Shown: piece after piece, positions 1-11,505 of the stretch
Numbering within the stretch: the first letter of the stretch is position 1
Layout: the number at the start of each line of letters is the position of its first letter
Assembly: GCA_037903475.1 (NCBI GenBank)
Contig: JBAJFG010000589.1
Span: 298,166-362,165 of the forward strand
DNA: 64,000 nucleotides
Direction of reading: 5' to 3'
Origin: Ancylostoma caninum
Taxonomy: Eukaryota > Nematoda > Chromadorea > Rhabditida > Ancylostomatidae
Translations under genes and position numbers: made by a program
Notes under the pieces: model-generated
Database searches by the model: none
The model's input: only the letters and a program-made list of their open reading frames with translations
Told to the model about the DNA's origin: nothing

Positions 1-2
1 CT

Positions 3-3000
3 GACAAGTACGCGAACAGAAGTCGGCATTTGGATCTTGGCTATCCCATTACTACTGTGCTGGGAACAAAGTTGTACATGGATCCGAACCTGTTTGGAGT
101 AAAAATTGCCGTGAGGGATCGAGACGGGCATGAGACTGTCGTTTCGACAGCGGATGGGAAGCACAAGGATTATCTTCAGGTACAGAATTCAGTCAGGAGA
201 GACACATATTATTTTATTTATTTATTGGTATAAAACTACAAACTATGTATGCTTAAGAACGAAAAAAATCGAATAATACAATTAATTCAATTATTCATTC
301 AGGACTAGATCCGAAACATTCAAATATTCAAAAAAAAGAGAAATCTAGATGCCTTCCCATCATTCCCAAACGATTGTATAGCTTCCTCTCTTTCAAACAT
401 CCAGATTGCAGACTTACTCATATTCAAATTTTGAATTAATCGATACGTATCTAGTGCATTATTCGGTCTTAAAGGCGGAGGTCCACCTCATCTTCGTAGT
501 TCAGCTAATAGCAGATTCTGCATCTACTCGGCGCGATGGTTCTAACGGTATACATAAATGGTCTCAGAATGGTCTATAAACCCGTCTTCCAGGACGGGGT
601 CTGTAACAGTTTGCTAACCGGAGTTGACGTGTAAAGCCGTTGATCTTATCGAGTGAACACGCCAAGACTCGTTGACCAACGCGGCAGCCGTGGCAGGCAG
701 CTAGCACAGCTTGGAGCGATCCGCCTCCGGGCTCCAAATTTTTACTCAGTTCGTGCCTTTCAAAAATGGGTATTTCGTCGCTTCTGTGCCTGTTGATGTA
801 CATCCCGGGGATCAACATGATGAGAAGGTTTAGGATTAATGGTAAATCCAACAGGCAGAACGAGGTGGCCCCCTCGTTCTGCCTGTTGGATTACACCAGT
901 AGAATTCAGCGGCAGAGCTGTACAAGGGCGTCATTCTAAGGCCGCATGCATCGAGATTACCCAGAGTAAATCTGATAGCACCACACCAATCTACCTATCG
1001 TCTACATCGTCCATTTACCCTGGGTAATCTCGAAGAAACATGCAGACCCTAGAGAAATATACGCCTGAATTCAACCAGAACTAGCAGTAAACGCTTAATT
1101 AACTATGAGTTACCAGAACAATAGGTGGATTTAAAATTTTTTTGTAAACGTTGCTGAATCCCGCCAGGAAACCCTTCTGAAAAACCCGCCAGCAAACCCT
1201 AAAACGTTGATATTTTTGCGGCAATTCACAATGTATAGCATCCTGCCTGAGATAAGTAGGTTCGGAGTCGATATGAGGTTGATTAATAGTTCAGTGATTT
1301 TGTATGCTCCTCCTTTACGTCCTGGGCCTGGATGCATCACTGAGGTTACACAGGGTATACGTCTTAATACACTAAAGCTCTAGCCATCGCCAACATGTGC
1401 GCCAGCATGTTTACCCTGGGTAGTCTCGGTGATGCATCCAGGCCCAGGACGTGAAGGATTGCAGAAGCAACGCATCTAAGCACAACCTATCTAGGGACAT
1501 CAGTCAGTTTATGATGATTAAATGTTTCCATTCCAGAATCAACTACCCAACAACATCCGCGAAATCGCTTTAATTGTGCTACAATTTCGTGCTGAAATCG
1601 GTTCAGAAGTGAAACTTCACGACATGAAGGAGTATGAACGCTCTATTGTAGAATATTTCCAAAAGTGAGTAGCCTACCCTTAATTCAGTAAAATGCCACG
1701 TCCAGAGCGGCAACTATGCATTTTTCAGAGATTTCAAAAGTGACTTGATCTCAGTGAACGTCCTTACCGATTCGTTTATCACATCAGAAATAGGTAATTT
1801 GTTGGAATACGAGCTTTTTTTTTGTGGGAATTCTTGTCTTCCTGATATTTTAGTCCGATCTGGTCTCACTCTCCTACCTTTTCTCGTTATTGGATTCGTT
1901 ATTATGGCTACTTTCTCCAGTGTCACGTTCTCAATAAGTGCTACAGCTCTCAAACAGATGAATATTCACAAGGTTCGAATCCTACTCTTAAAGTATTTTT
2001 TATTGTATTTCTGTTGAAATACTCATGGTGTACAAGTCAAAGAAGACGTTGTGCTAAGAATCGAAGCAAAAAATTTACCTATCTAGATAAAAATGGAATA
2101 CTGAGGCCAGTTTTCTTTTCCTCACCCCAGCAAAACTTTCCAGATCACCCTAGCAGTTATGGCTTGCGTAACCCCATTTATGGCTTGTGGAGCATCGCTC
2201 GGTGGCATGTTCTGGGCCAACTTCCGATTCGGCTCCATTCTCTGTGTCACTCCATTTCTGGTCCTTGCCATTGGCGTGGACGATGCCTACCTCATGGTGA
2301 ATGCCTGGCAAAGGATTACTACCCATAGAAGGTTTGTAAAAATCGTTTTCCCAATTCTGTATAGCCAGTGGACAAAAATTTTCACTCCAGGAAGATGCCG
2401 ATAGATAACGTTAACGCTGAAGTTCGCCGCAGAATAACAGAGATGTTAGTGGAGACTGGCCCATCGGTGAGGAAAAGCACAAGGATCCTGGTTCACCTGA
2501 TCCTTTCAAATTTTACTTCATTTTCAGGTCTCAATCACTACAATAACCAACGTGTTGGCTTTCGGCATTGGAGCGCTCACGCCAACTCCAGAAATCCAGT
2601 TGTTTAGTATTGGCAATGCGTTGGCCGTCGTTGTGGACTTCATATTCCAGGTAATTTTGGATTTTTCCTTGACTTTTGATTCTGGATGAGAGCAACAAGA
2701 TCGATGTTATATTTGAAATGTAGTATCTGCTGCTTACAACTCACATAGCCGCATATATACCTGGCTGATAAGGTGATCCGGGTAAAGAAGGCATAATTTT
2801 TGTGTAACATCTTTTGCAAATGAATTAAAAAAAAACAAGTTAGCCCGTATAGAGGAGGTGAACGCATATGAAGTCGGGACGAGGGCAGAATGGGAGGGGG
2901 GAATACTCCGTAAAATATTTAAAAACTCCGCACTAGTTTATTTTCATGTATATTTAAATTTTTAAATTATATTTATAGTCATAAATATTTGTTCAAAATT

Positions 3001-6000
3001 ATTTAATGTCAAAATGGATATTTTCTGCATTTTTATTTTCATCTGGATCTTCAAAACGGCATAGACCCCATTTTTTCTCTACAACTCCTGACCTAACATT
3101 CCTGTGTCCACTGCCGTATTGATATTACTGTTTACTTGATTTGTTATCTATTATTTTTCCTTATTAATGCGTCATGTATTTACCAAGTTTACACCGAGCT
3201 TGACTGGAAGCAAGAATATTTTCTGGCTAATTTCCTTCGTACGAAAACCAGAAACGCAAGGCCGAGACTATCCCTACACAGTGTAAACCTCTCCAGCAAC
3301 CGGTGAGCGATCGTTATCCAACCAAAATCGTCAAAAAAGGCATGCATCTCAGAACTGCCATGCATTTCAAACGTCGAGACTTTCTTATAGCTAATGGGGT
3401 TCGACGAACTACACAAACCTCGCACAACGACAAGTGTAATCCTAGCTCTGGAAGGTTGGAGATATGCAATGTTTGATACCGGTTGGGAACCCACCCAAGC
3501 TTCAGGGCTAAGGTTCATGAGTCGTTAATCCTGCCAAACATCGGTGGTTAACATGATTGGTCTATCTCACAAACTACATACAGGGTGGCCGAAAATTACC
3601 CGTGCACCTATTTATTGACGCTAAAACTTTACCATGAATCATCTTGTGTTCAAATTTGAAGGGACGTTTGCAGAACCTTTGCTGATTAATAACTATTGAA
3701 CAGTTCTCGAATTTTTCTTCATTAGCGGGGATACATGCGCTCGGAAGCTAAAATATGCCATAGCTCGATTCTCGCTTACATACTAGCACTCTATTTTGTG
3801 CCGCTGCTATAGCATAACAGAGTCTTTCGATCCCAAATTTTTTGAGTGAACAGAAGAGGTCCTGCTTCACAACGTTAAGCAAGCTGTGCAGTTCGATGTG
3901 TACGAAAACGACGATGTGGGCTAGGGCGATTCCCAATGCTGGATGAAAAAGTTCAGGAAGATTGTGTTGGGAAATCATCTGCTCTAGCGAACCAGCATAT
4001 GGAAATCAAAGTCACAGCTAGTGCATTGCCCTCAAGGGCTACCTAATATCTGAGTTGTGTCCGCCAGAACTCAGTCCTTGTCTAAAAATTTATTCAATTT
4101 TAAGTAGGTGCACGGGTAATTTTCAGCCGCCCTGTAGTTAAAAGGCGCAGGACGTGAAAGGGAATGTTAGAAACGTGGTTTCGTTTGGTTATGGTTACTA
4201 GTTCATAAATCCTAGCTCAATATGTACGTATAGTCGAACATATAATAGTAGGCGACCTTTGGCCACACCTCTAATTAACTTCGAATGGAGCTAATTTTTT
4301 TCTTGAAGGATGGTGGAAAACCGGAAATTATCGAGGACTCGCACTTCGTTCTTCATCTTTTCCTCAATAATCATCAAGCATTGAACGAATAAGAAAAAAC
4401 AAAGCGCTAAACGGTGTCGATCATAGCCAAAATTGCCATTCAAACAAGTAAATCATAGTATCTGCTCAATAACTGAGCAGAATTCTGTTTATGTTTAAGC
4501 GATATGCTCTGAAAACAACGTTTATTGACGTGATTTAGTTTTGAGAATTAATAATCCATTGCTCTAAGATCCTAACACAGATTTCCTTACAAAAATAATA
4601 TTAAAAATCCAATCACATAAATTCACTATGATAATTGAAAAATTAGCCGATACCGGCTCATAACCCTGGGCCTAGATGCAGCATTGACATTACCCACGTG
4701 CGGACAGATGTGTCAGCGAACGGTAAATTAGTGGGGTGTTCACATGTTTACCATGGGTAATCTCAATAATGCATGCGGCCTCTGGTCCTTACCCGACGAC
4801 AACTAACCAAGTCTTGAAATACGGTTCTGTCACGAATTTCTTCTTCAGCTGACAATCTATGCCGCACTAATGGTGATTATTGGACGACGAGAAATACAGC
4901 AGGAACTCGAAGGCAAGAAGCAGTTAGCGCTTCAGCAAGCTATACCTTCAGAGAAGAAGATCGACATCGAGAAAGAGTCAGCAAAGAAGTCGAGGTTGGC
5001 CAGAATTTTTAACGGAAACGTTGAACTTGGGCAACTAAACCTGTTGCTAATCAAAATACTGGGATCATGCACCGGGCAAGATTTACGGTCTGAACAGCAT
5101 AAAAATAAGTACAATTCCTTACTCTTATCCAGGATGTCAAATCCAACAGTTCCTTTCCAGGGCACTAGACATCTACTGCAGCTTAATCTCAAACAAATTC
5201 GTATCTTCAGCAGTAATTGCAGCGTTAGCAGTCTACTGGTACGATAAAATTATCTAATTCTGACCTTCTACGTCTGTAGCAGTACTATTTCAGGTACATC
5301 TCGATTGTCGGCACACTTAGCATCAAAGCGGAACTCACACCAAGTAAACTCTTTCTAGAAGACTCTGATCTGGCCAAAGTTCGTCGAGGTTTTAGCTTTT
5401 GATAGCATGCTAATTCTACCGAGGGATACGGAAAACAGAGGAATATCTTTGTCAGATCTTTACTGCCCGCAAGAAATTCATCACACCTTACTACAGTGTC
5501 TGTTGGGTACTTGTGGAGCGACCAGGAGACGTCTCGAACAGAACAACTTCGAAGCGGATACACAGCCTGGTTTGGTTTATTTACTCAGCCAGAGTCCTCG
5601 CTGAAGCCCTTTAAGGAATCATTGCAGGTCTCGGACTTCGAAAATCTCCCAAGCTCAGTTGGGCAATATTCCACAAAGTTCTGGCTACGAGACTACGAAG
5701 ATTTCCTGAGACAAGCCGAAGAACTCGATGTGCCTGTGGAATTCGAGGAGGAACCAGAGACTGCGATTGAATTTTCCCAAAATGGAAGGTGATGATCCGA
5801 TCCATTCTATTGGTCCCTCAAAATGTACCAACCACGAGATATTTCAGCGCTAGAGTCCCTGCCAAAACACGAACTGAAAGCAATGAATTGAAGCAATTCC
5901 TAGAATGGCCGGAGTTCTCCTTCTGGAAGGGATTCATTCAGATTGAACGTAATGAAACAGGGTGAGCTCAGCTAGCATGTACAGGAGGCTCCAGTGGTTA

Positions 6001-7779
6001 CACGCGGGCTACACCACATACAACGTGGCACTCTGCTTGCCTACGCATCCACATATTTCACTAATATCATTGCCCCCGTACTCGTATGAGGGCGTTGATA
6101 TGAGTGAAATATGTGAATGCGCAGAGAGAGGATACCAAAATTTCCTCCTTTCCGATCTAACCTGTCCAAAAGGTGATGAGGCAGGGACCTCGACCGTTAG
6201 AGTTTCCTGTATTTGTGTTTGCATACCTTCCGTACATTTTATTGTTTTGAATTTATAGCCTACTAGTTTACTTTTTTTGTGTTGCTTATCATTTGAAACA
6301 TCAAAAGCGTAGGTAGCAATTTCAGTCGCCTCATCTACATCTATGCACATAATTTCTACATGTTTTTAAAGCATGTTCGGAATCCTGAGATGCTTTCTTT
6401 TTAAATTTAAAATCTAGGAACAACGGGGAAGGTTTGAATAATATTTCCGCCTGAAAATAATTTTGGAAGGTTCTTCTGAGAGGACATGGCGACCTGTCTA
6501 ACTGTAGGAAGAGAATCTTCTAGAAGTTGCACTTTCTATAGTGACTGAGGAAAAAATTGAAACTGGACATTCACAGAAGAATGGATTTTTTTGACGAATT
6601 TTTCTAAATCAAAGAGACAACAGGCATCCAAACCTATGATTGAAAAGAAACGCACGAAAAATTGCACTACCTATAATTAATTCGAGGAAATTTTAGAGGT
6701 GACTACAAAGTAACCCGCTTCTTCTTTACCACCGCTTTCCACGGCGAGGAACTGGTGGAATGGTCGAATAGAGCGATCCTTCTGAATCAATGGCGCAGCC
6801 TTGCCGATAAGGTCACTTTCACCACACACTAACCCTTCTTCAACCAGCTTCCATTTGTAAAATGCTCCATATTGTAGTATTCCGATCTCGGTGTCTCAAT
6901 TTACGAGGACGACGCTAAATTCCTGGATCTGATTGAGACCATGGTGCCGGTGTCCACCCAGTCTGCGCTATTCACGTTCATTTCAATGTTCGCCGTAGCT
7001 GTGCTCTTCATCTCACATCCTCCCACACTGTTTGTCGCCACGCTCAGTATTCTTAGCACAAGTATAGGTAAATTTCTGGCTATTTCTCTCAACAAAACCA
7101 CCATAACCCTCAGTAACCCGTCTTCCAGGAGTTTTCGGTATAATGGCATTGAGAGGAGCTGAGCTGGATCCTATAATGATGTCGGCTACCGTGATGAGCA
7201 TCGGCTTTTCCGTCGACATCCCGTCACACATCGCCTACCATTACTATCAAACAGGTTGGCGGCTTCTAACAAGTCACTACTCATTCGAAAAGTGTCACTT
7301 TCGCCAAAACTACCCGTTGATTGCTCGAAACGAGTCCTCTTCAGGCAAGGAATTCACTAATGTGCGGGATCGACTTGAGCAAACCGTCGCAGCGGTTGGG
7401 TTCCCCATCCTTCAAGCATCGCTGTCGACGACATTATGTGTGCTCAGCTTGTTTTTCGTGAAACTGCATATGTCACAGGTAGGGACCGCGGGGAATTTAC
7501 CCTTAACAGTTATCCCGATCTTTCATCCAGCAAACCCATACATTAATTCATTCTAAAATGCCAAAAAAAAGAGTAGCTGCTCACCTTAGGATTTTTCGGC
7601 TGTCACAACCATATAGAACCAAGGAAAATCCCATCCACACATTTCAGATCTTTGCCGAATGCATGCTCCTCGTCGTGTTGATCGGCATGATCCACGGACT
7701 GTTGATAATACCTGTGATCTTCAATTTGCTCTCAGTATTCCCCTTCAGGAATACGTACCAGGTTACATCTCGACGCTAG
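3..7779 (+). CDS. Patched-related (PTR) membrane protein, 5' truncated by window
   Basis: This encodes a multi-pass membrane protein of the patched-related family (RND/sterol-sensing fold). In nematodes these proteins act at apical membranes in lipid or sterol handling, moulting and cuticle formation. I read these exons: 3-179, 1537-1664, 1729-1793, 1854-1972, 2144-2331, 2391-2466, 2528-2650, 4849-5087, 5161-5238, 5294-5378, 5456-5569, 5628-5788, 5848-5961, 6697-6811, 6878-7067, 7129-7254, 7345-7478 and 7648-7779. All phases join without a stop and give about 787 residues. Family hallmarks seen are ectodomain YPITTVLG and LFGVK, sterol-sensing-domain GVDDAYLMVNAWQR and FGIGALTPTPEIQLF, second-half WVLVERPGDVSNRT, FLEWPEFSFWKGFIQ and TRFFFTTAFHGEELVEW, and GFSVDIPSHIAYHYYQT before the last membrane helices. 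The donor at 5087/5088 could instead be 5108/5109. The last exon may end at the TAG at 7777-7779 or splice on. An AATAAA lies near 7934. Which ptr paralogue it is cannot be told. Confidence 0.93.
470..790 (+). repeat. Dispersed repeat in PTR intron, diverged copy of 49050-49345
   Basis: Within the first intron, a block around 'acggtatacataaatgg...tctgtaacagtttg...cgttgatctt' follows the same order of sequence as 49050-49345, and as its mirror copy at 59435-59730, with many substitutions. I see no coding potential. The family is unknown to me; it is probably a non-autonomous mobile element. Confidence 0.6.
944..1044. mobile_element. MITE, TGCATC...GATTACCC family, copy 1
   Basis: A short inverted-repeat element in the first PTR intron. 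The left end reads GCATGCATCGAGATTACCCA and the right end TACCCTGGGTAATCTCG, near-reverse complements. The same terminal motif recurs at four other places in the window. There is no coding capacity. Confidence 0.65.
1317..1452. mobile_element. MITE, TGCATC...GATTACCC family, copy 2
   Basis: Inverted repeats of about 40 bp. The left end begins ACGTCCTGGGCCTGGATGCA and the right end finishes TGCATCCAGGCCCAGGACGT; inner ends match TACCCTGGGTA. This is the best-preserved copy of the family, in the first PTR intron. Confidence 0.75.
3581..4134. mobile_element. Non-autonomous mariner-like element with TA target duplication
   Basis: Inverted termini begin CAGGGTGGCCGAAAATTACC on the left and end with the near-reverse complement GGGTAATTTTCAGCCGCCCTG on the right; the inner parts GTGCACCTA/TAGGTGCAC also pair. 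TA flanks both ends (3579-3580 and 4135-4136). CAGGGTG-type ends with a TA duplication fit Tc1/mariner-type transposition. The 554-bp body has no intact transposase, only short ORFs that I do not recognise. It sits in the 2651-4848 PTR intron. Confidence 0.75.
4664..4785. mobile_element. MITE, TGCATC...GATTACCC family, copy 3
   Basis: The left end CCCTGGGCCTAGATGCAGCA and right end ATGGGTAATCTCAATAATGC share terminal motifs with the elements at 944, 1317, 19987 and 20345. The copy is more diverged, in a PTR intron. Confidence 0.6.
5990..6355. repeat. Intronic repeat with 78-nt hairpin
   Basis: The PTR intron 5962-6696 carries a near-perfect inverted repeat at 6044-6121: GCATCCACATATTTCACTAA pairs with ATGAGTGAAATATGTGAATG. 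The flanking phrase 'gctacaccacat.caacg.ggcactctg' recurs near 14260-14300, so this is a dispersed element. No gene was seen in it. Confidence 0.55.
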
Positions 7780-9527
7780 GATATCTACTTGTCGTTTCAG
7801 TCATAACTGTTCCCAGTGAATGTTTCTTATTTTGTAACTTATTGCTCTTGCATGAAAGTACCTGATCTGGCAACGAAATCTGCGACGCCGAAGTTGCTTT
7901 GTAAGCATTTTCCAAATCTCCTATACGGGTCTTGAATAAATCGTTTTTAATAGTCCCCGGCGGTATTACCAACATTATACATTCATTATCGGTTCTCACT
8001 AAGGAAAAAAATGTGGAAAAAATTAGGTAAAATGCACCAAAAGGTGTGAGTACGTAACTTCTATCCAAAAAAAATCGAGTGGAAGTGGGTGCATCATGGA
8101 GACAATCCACAAATTATTTGGAAGTCATTGAAAACGAGACATTAGGGCGAGCAAGTAGTCAGATGAACGGAGATCTACTCACTCAAGACATAAACACATG
8201 CCTTTTTTCCCCTTGTTTTTTTTTCCTTGGGTTTTCCTCTTCTGTTGTTTTATTTTTATTTTATAGATGCAGTCATTGATGTGTTACCTAGACGCTGATT
8301 CCAGAAATGCTTCTTCCTAAGACTTTACGGTATTTAAAAAAATAATATTCACTCATGCAGCTCATCTGTCACCTCAGAGCTTGAGCAACTTCCCAGATGA
8401 AAATAAGTGAAAAAAAAACCACTACAACTTGCTAGGGTAGAAAAGAGATCACTAAGTAGAGGGTATAAAACGATGAAAGAGAACCAAAAGGATACAAAAG
8501 ACGGATTAGTTGAAGACATGAGGATTCTCCACTCCTACAACCTGATTTCTCGTCCAGATTTTTCAGAGTTCTCTTGCTTTCTTGGAAGACTTATTACTTT
8601 TCGTTTGATTTTCAGTCCCAATACAGAACTCTCACAAAATATAAGAGCTTAGATTAAAATTCATTAACTTCGATTTTAAAACGACAATATGAGCATGCTC
8701 AAACCTGAGCTCAATTTATGAGCCAACAAAAATATTGTAATGAAAACGCCTCACCAACTTCATGGAACAAAAGTAGGCTACACACAAATAATTACTAAAG
8801 CAAATGACACCGTGAACCAGTAAAGATCGGAACATGAGATATTGGCATAAGAAAATAACAACATAAAATTAATAAGATGTAACGGGACCTTATTCGCACC
8901 TCATCCTTTTCACATTGGAGACCAAAAACGGCGACGAATGCGCGGCCCGCTTATAAACTGAAAAGGAAATGTAGAGAACAACCAAAATAGATGGAGAATA
9001 AAATGGTGAGCATGCTGTTTCACGGCAACTGAGCGCGATGTAGACCTGTCCATTTCTGATAAATATTTACTGTTCTCTGTCATAAGTGGTCGACCTATTG
9101 AGAGAATTTAAAAAAGAAATGTATTTTGAACTTCATCTCCAAAAATGTTACCATCTAACAACTCTAGTCATATGTTCTCGAGCCTCTATCACTCAACAAC
9201 AATCGTAGAAGAAACTGTGGAACTGCCATGTGGGCACGTACCGTCAGAACTTTAGGAAAGTTTCCAAGGGGAACAGGGCAACAAACCGGAAATTTGAAAG
9301 ACTAATATACATATATACAACTAGACGGCATACCCGGCTTCGCTCGGGTGTTTTACAACCCCGGCCCTCTCACACTGAAGAGGACAATTGATATTGCTGA
9401 CAAAATCATTGCAAGTACCAGTAATTTTGATGGTGTGCACATTAGCCATGCCCAAGTAACCCTTCCCCCAAGTAACCCCGTAAGCGAAAATGAAGTTATT
9501 TCGATGGGAAATTTGTGGAAAACAGTT
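7780..9527. other. Intergenic, no gene recognised
   Basis: Sequence downstream of the PTR gene. An AATAAA near 7934 could serve as its poly(A) signal. Only short ORFs occur and none resembles a known family. Near 9325-9355 the phrase 'catacccggcttcgctcggg' looks like a repeat junction leading into the satellite. Confidence 0.5.
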
Positions 9528-10570
9528 GCCATATTCGTACGTAGGTGTTTAGCGTGTTCGATTGATCCGGTAATCACACTTTTCAGAAGCAGGAAAGGAA
9601 CAGAAGACATTGAATCGATATATTCATGCAAAACAATTGTCGTATTTGTGTTCGGCACACTGAAAAATCCCTGTAGACACGTCTCCACCGACCCATGGGC
9701 GAAAACAGCAAAAAGCCAATAAAACCGATAAATCAATAATTCGTGTAGAATGGTTGTCATATTCGTGTTCGAGTATTGACGAATCCCAGTAGACATGTGT
9801 CTACCGCCCCATGGGGAAGAGAACAGCAAAAAATCAATAAAGTCGATAAATCGATATTCTTGTGCAAAACGGTTATCATATTCGTGTTCAGCGCAGTGAG
9901 AAACCCCATTTGGCAAATCCTCATCGACCCCTGGAGAAAATCTGTGAAAAATCAATAAAGTCGATAGATCGATATTCTTGTGCAAAACGGTTATCATATT
10001 CGTGTTCAGCGCATTGAGAAACCCCATTTGGCAAATCCTCATCGACCCCTGGAGAAAATCTGTGAAAAACCAATAAAGTCGATAAATCGGTATTCTTGTG
10101 CAAAACGGTTATCATATTCGTGTTCAGCGCATTGAGAAACCCCATTTGGGTACGGTTCCGCCACACTTGCAGCACATCTTGTGAAAAATCAATAAAGTCG
10201 ATAAATCGGTATTCTTGTGCAAAACGGTTATCATATTCGTGTTCAGCGCATTGAGAAACCCCAGTAGGCATATCCTCATCGACCCCTGGAGAAAATCAGC
10301 GAAAAATCAATAAAATCGATAATTTCGGGCATAACGGTTGTCATATTCGTGCTCAGCGTATTGAGAAACCCCAGTAGGCATATCCTCATCGACCCCTGGA
10401 GAAAATCAGCGAAAAATCAATAAAATCGATAAATCGATAATTTCGTGCATAACGGTTGTCATATTCGTGCTCAGCGTATTGAGATATCCCAGTGTACTTG
10501 TCCCCACCGACCCTTGAGCAAGATTAGCGAAAAATCAATAAAATCGATACAATCGATAAATCAACCGATA
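9528..10570. repeat. Tandem satellite, ~119-bp unit, about nine copies
   Basis: Successive units share the anchor CATATTCGTGTTCAGCGC and the phrase AATCAATAAAGTCGATAAAT. Anchors fall near 9528, 9644, 9756, 9874, 9993, 10111, 10230, 10340 and 10458, giving a period of 118-120 bp; one unit is shortened to ~110. Middle copies are nearly identical and the first ones diverged. A 229-codon minus-strand ORF across it is a by-product of repetition. Confidence 0.88.
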
Positions 10571-10678
10571 GTGCCTGGCACGAAGTAGCCTAAAACCTCC
10601 GCCGGCGCATGAGGAATAAGTGTGCAAAGTTTGGTCCCGATCGGTTAACCCTCCGCAATTTCTATAAGGAACATACAT
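10571..10678. repeat. Short dispersed segment preceding an AC-rich tail
   Basis: The phrase 'cccgatcggttaaccctccgcaatttctat.aggaacatac' lies directly before the (AC)n tract. The same phrase, slightly changed, lies at 50470-50515 before 'gtatacacacggacacacatac'. Two copies both ending in an AC-rich tract suggest one mobile-element end. Confidence 0.5.

Positions 10679-11505
<827 letters not shown>

Larger units (their letters stand above)
180..1536. other. PTR intron, 1.36 kb
   Basis: Apart from the dispersed repeat at 470-790 and the two MITEs, this intron holds AT-rich sequence with no recognisable exon or RNA. The short repeat of the phrase 'cctcgttctgcctgttgga' near 850-892 is a small local duplication/inversion. 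Confidence 0.6.
2651..4848. other. PTR intron, 2.2 kb
   Basis: The largest intron of the PTR gene, splitting the sterol-sensing domain. It contains the mariner-like element 3581-4134 and a MITE at 4664-4785. The rest is AT-rich and anonymous. Confidence 0.65.

Noticed and set aside
5379..5455. Frameshift in the PTR gene after LAK
   Set aside because: A 77-nt intron with GT...TTTGTCAG ends restores the frame to the expected WVLVERPGD region, so no break is needed.
9353..10042. 229-codon minus-strand ORF
   Set aside because: It runs across the 119-bp satellite; its repeated peptide phrases follow the DNA repeat and there is no splice or start context.
9528..10570. Possible CRISPR-like array
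   Set aside because: Units are contiguous 119-bp tandem copies with no unique spacers, in a eukaryotic genome.
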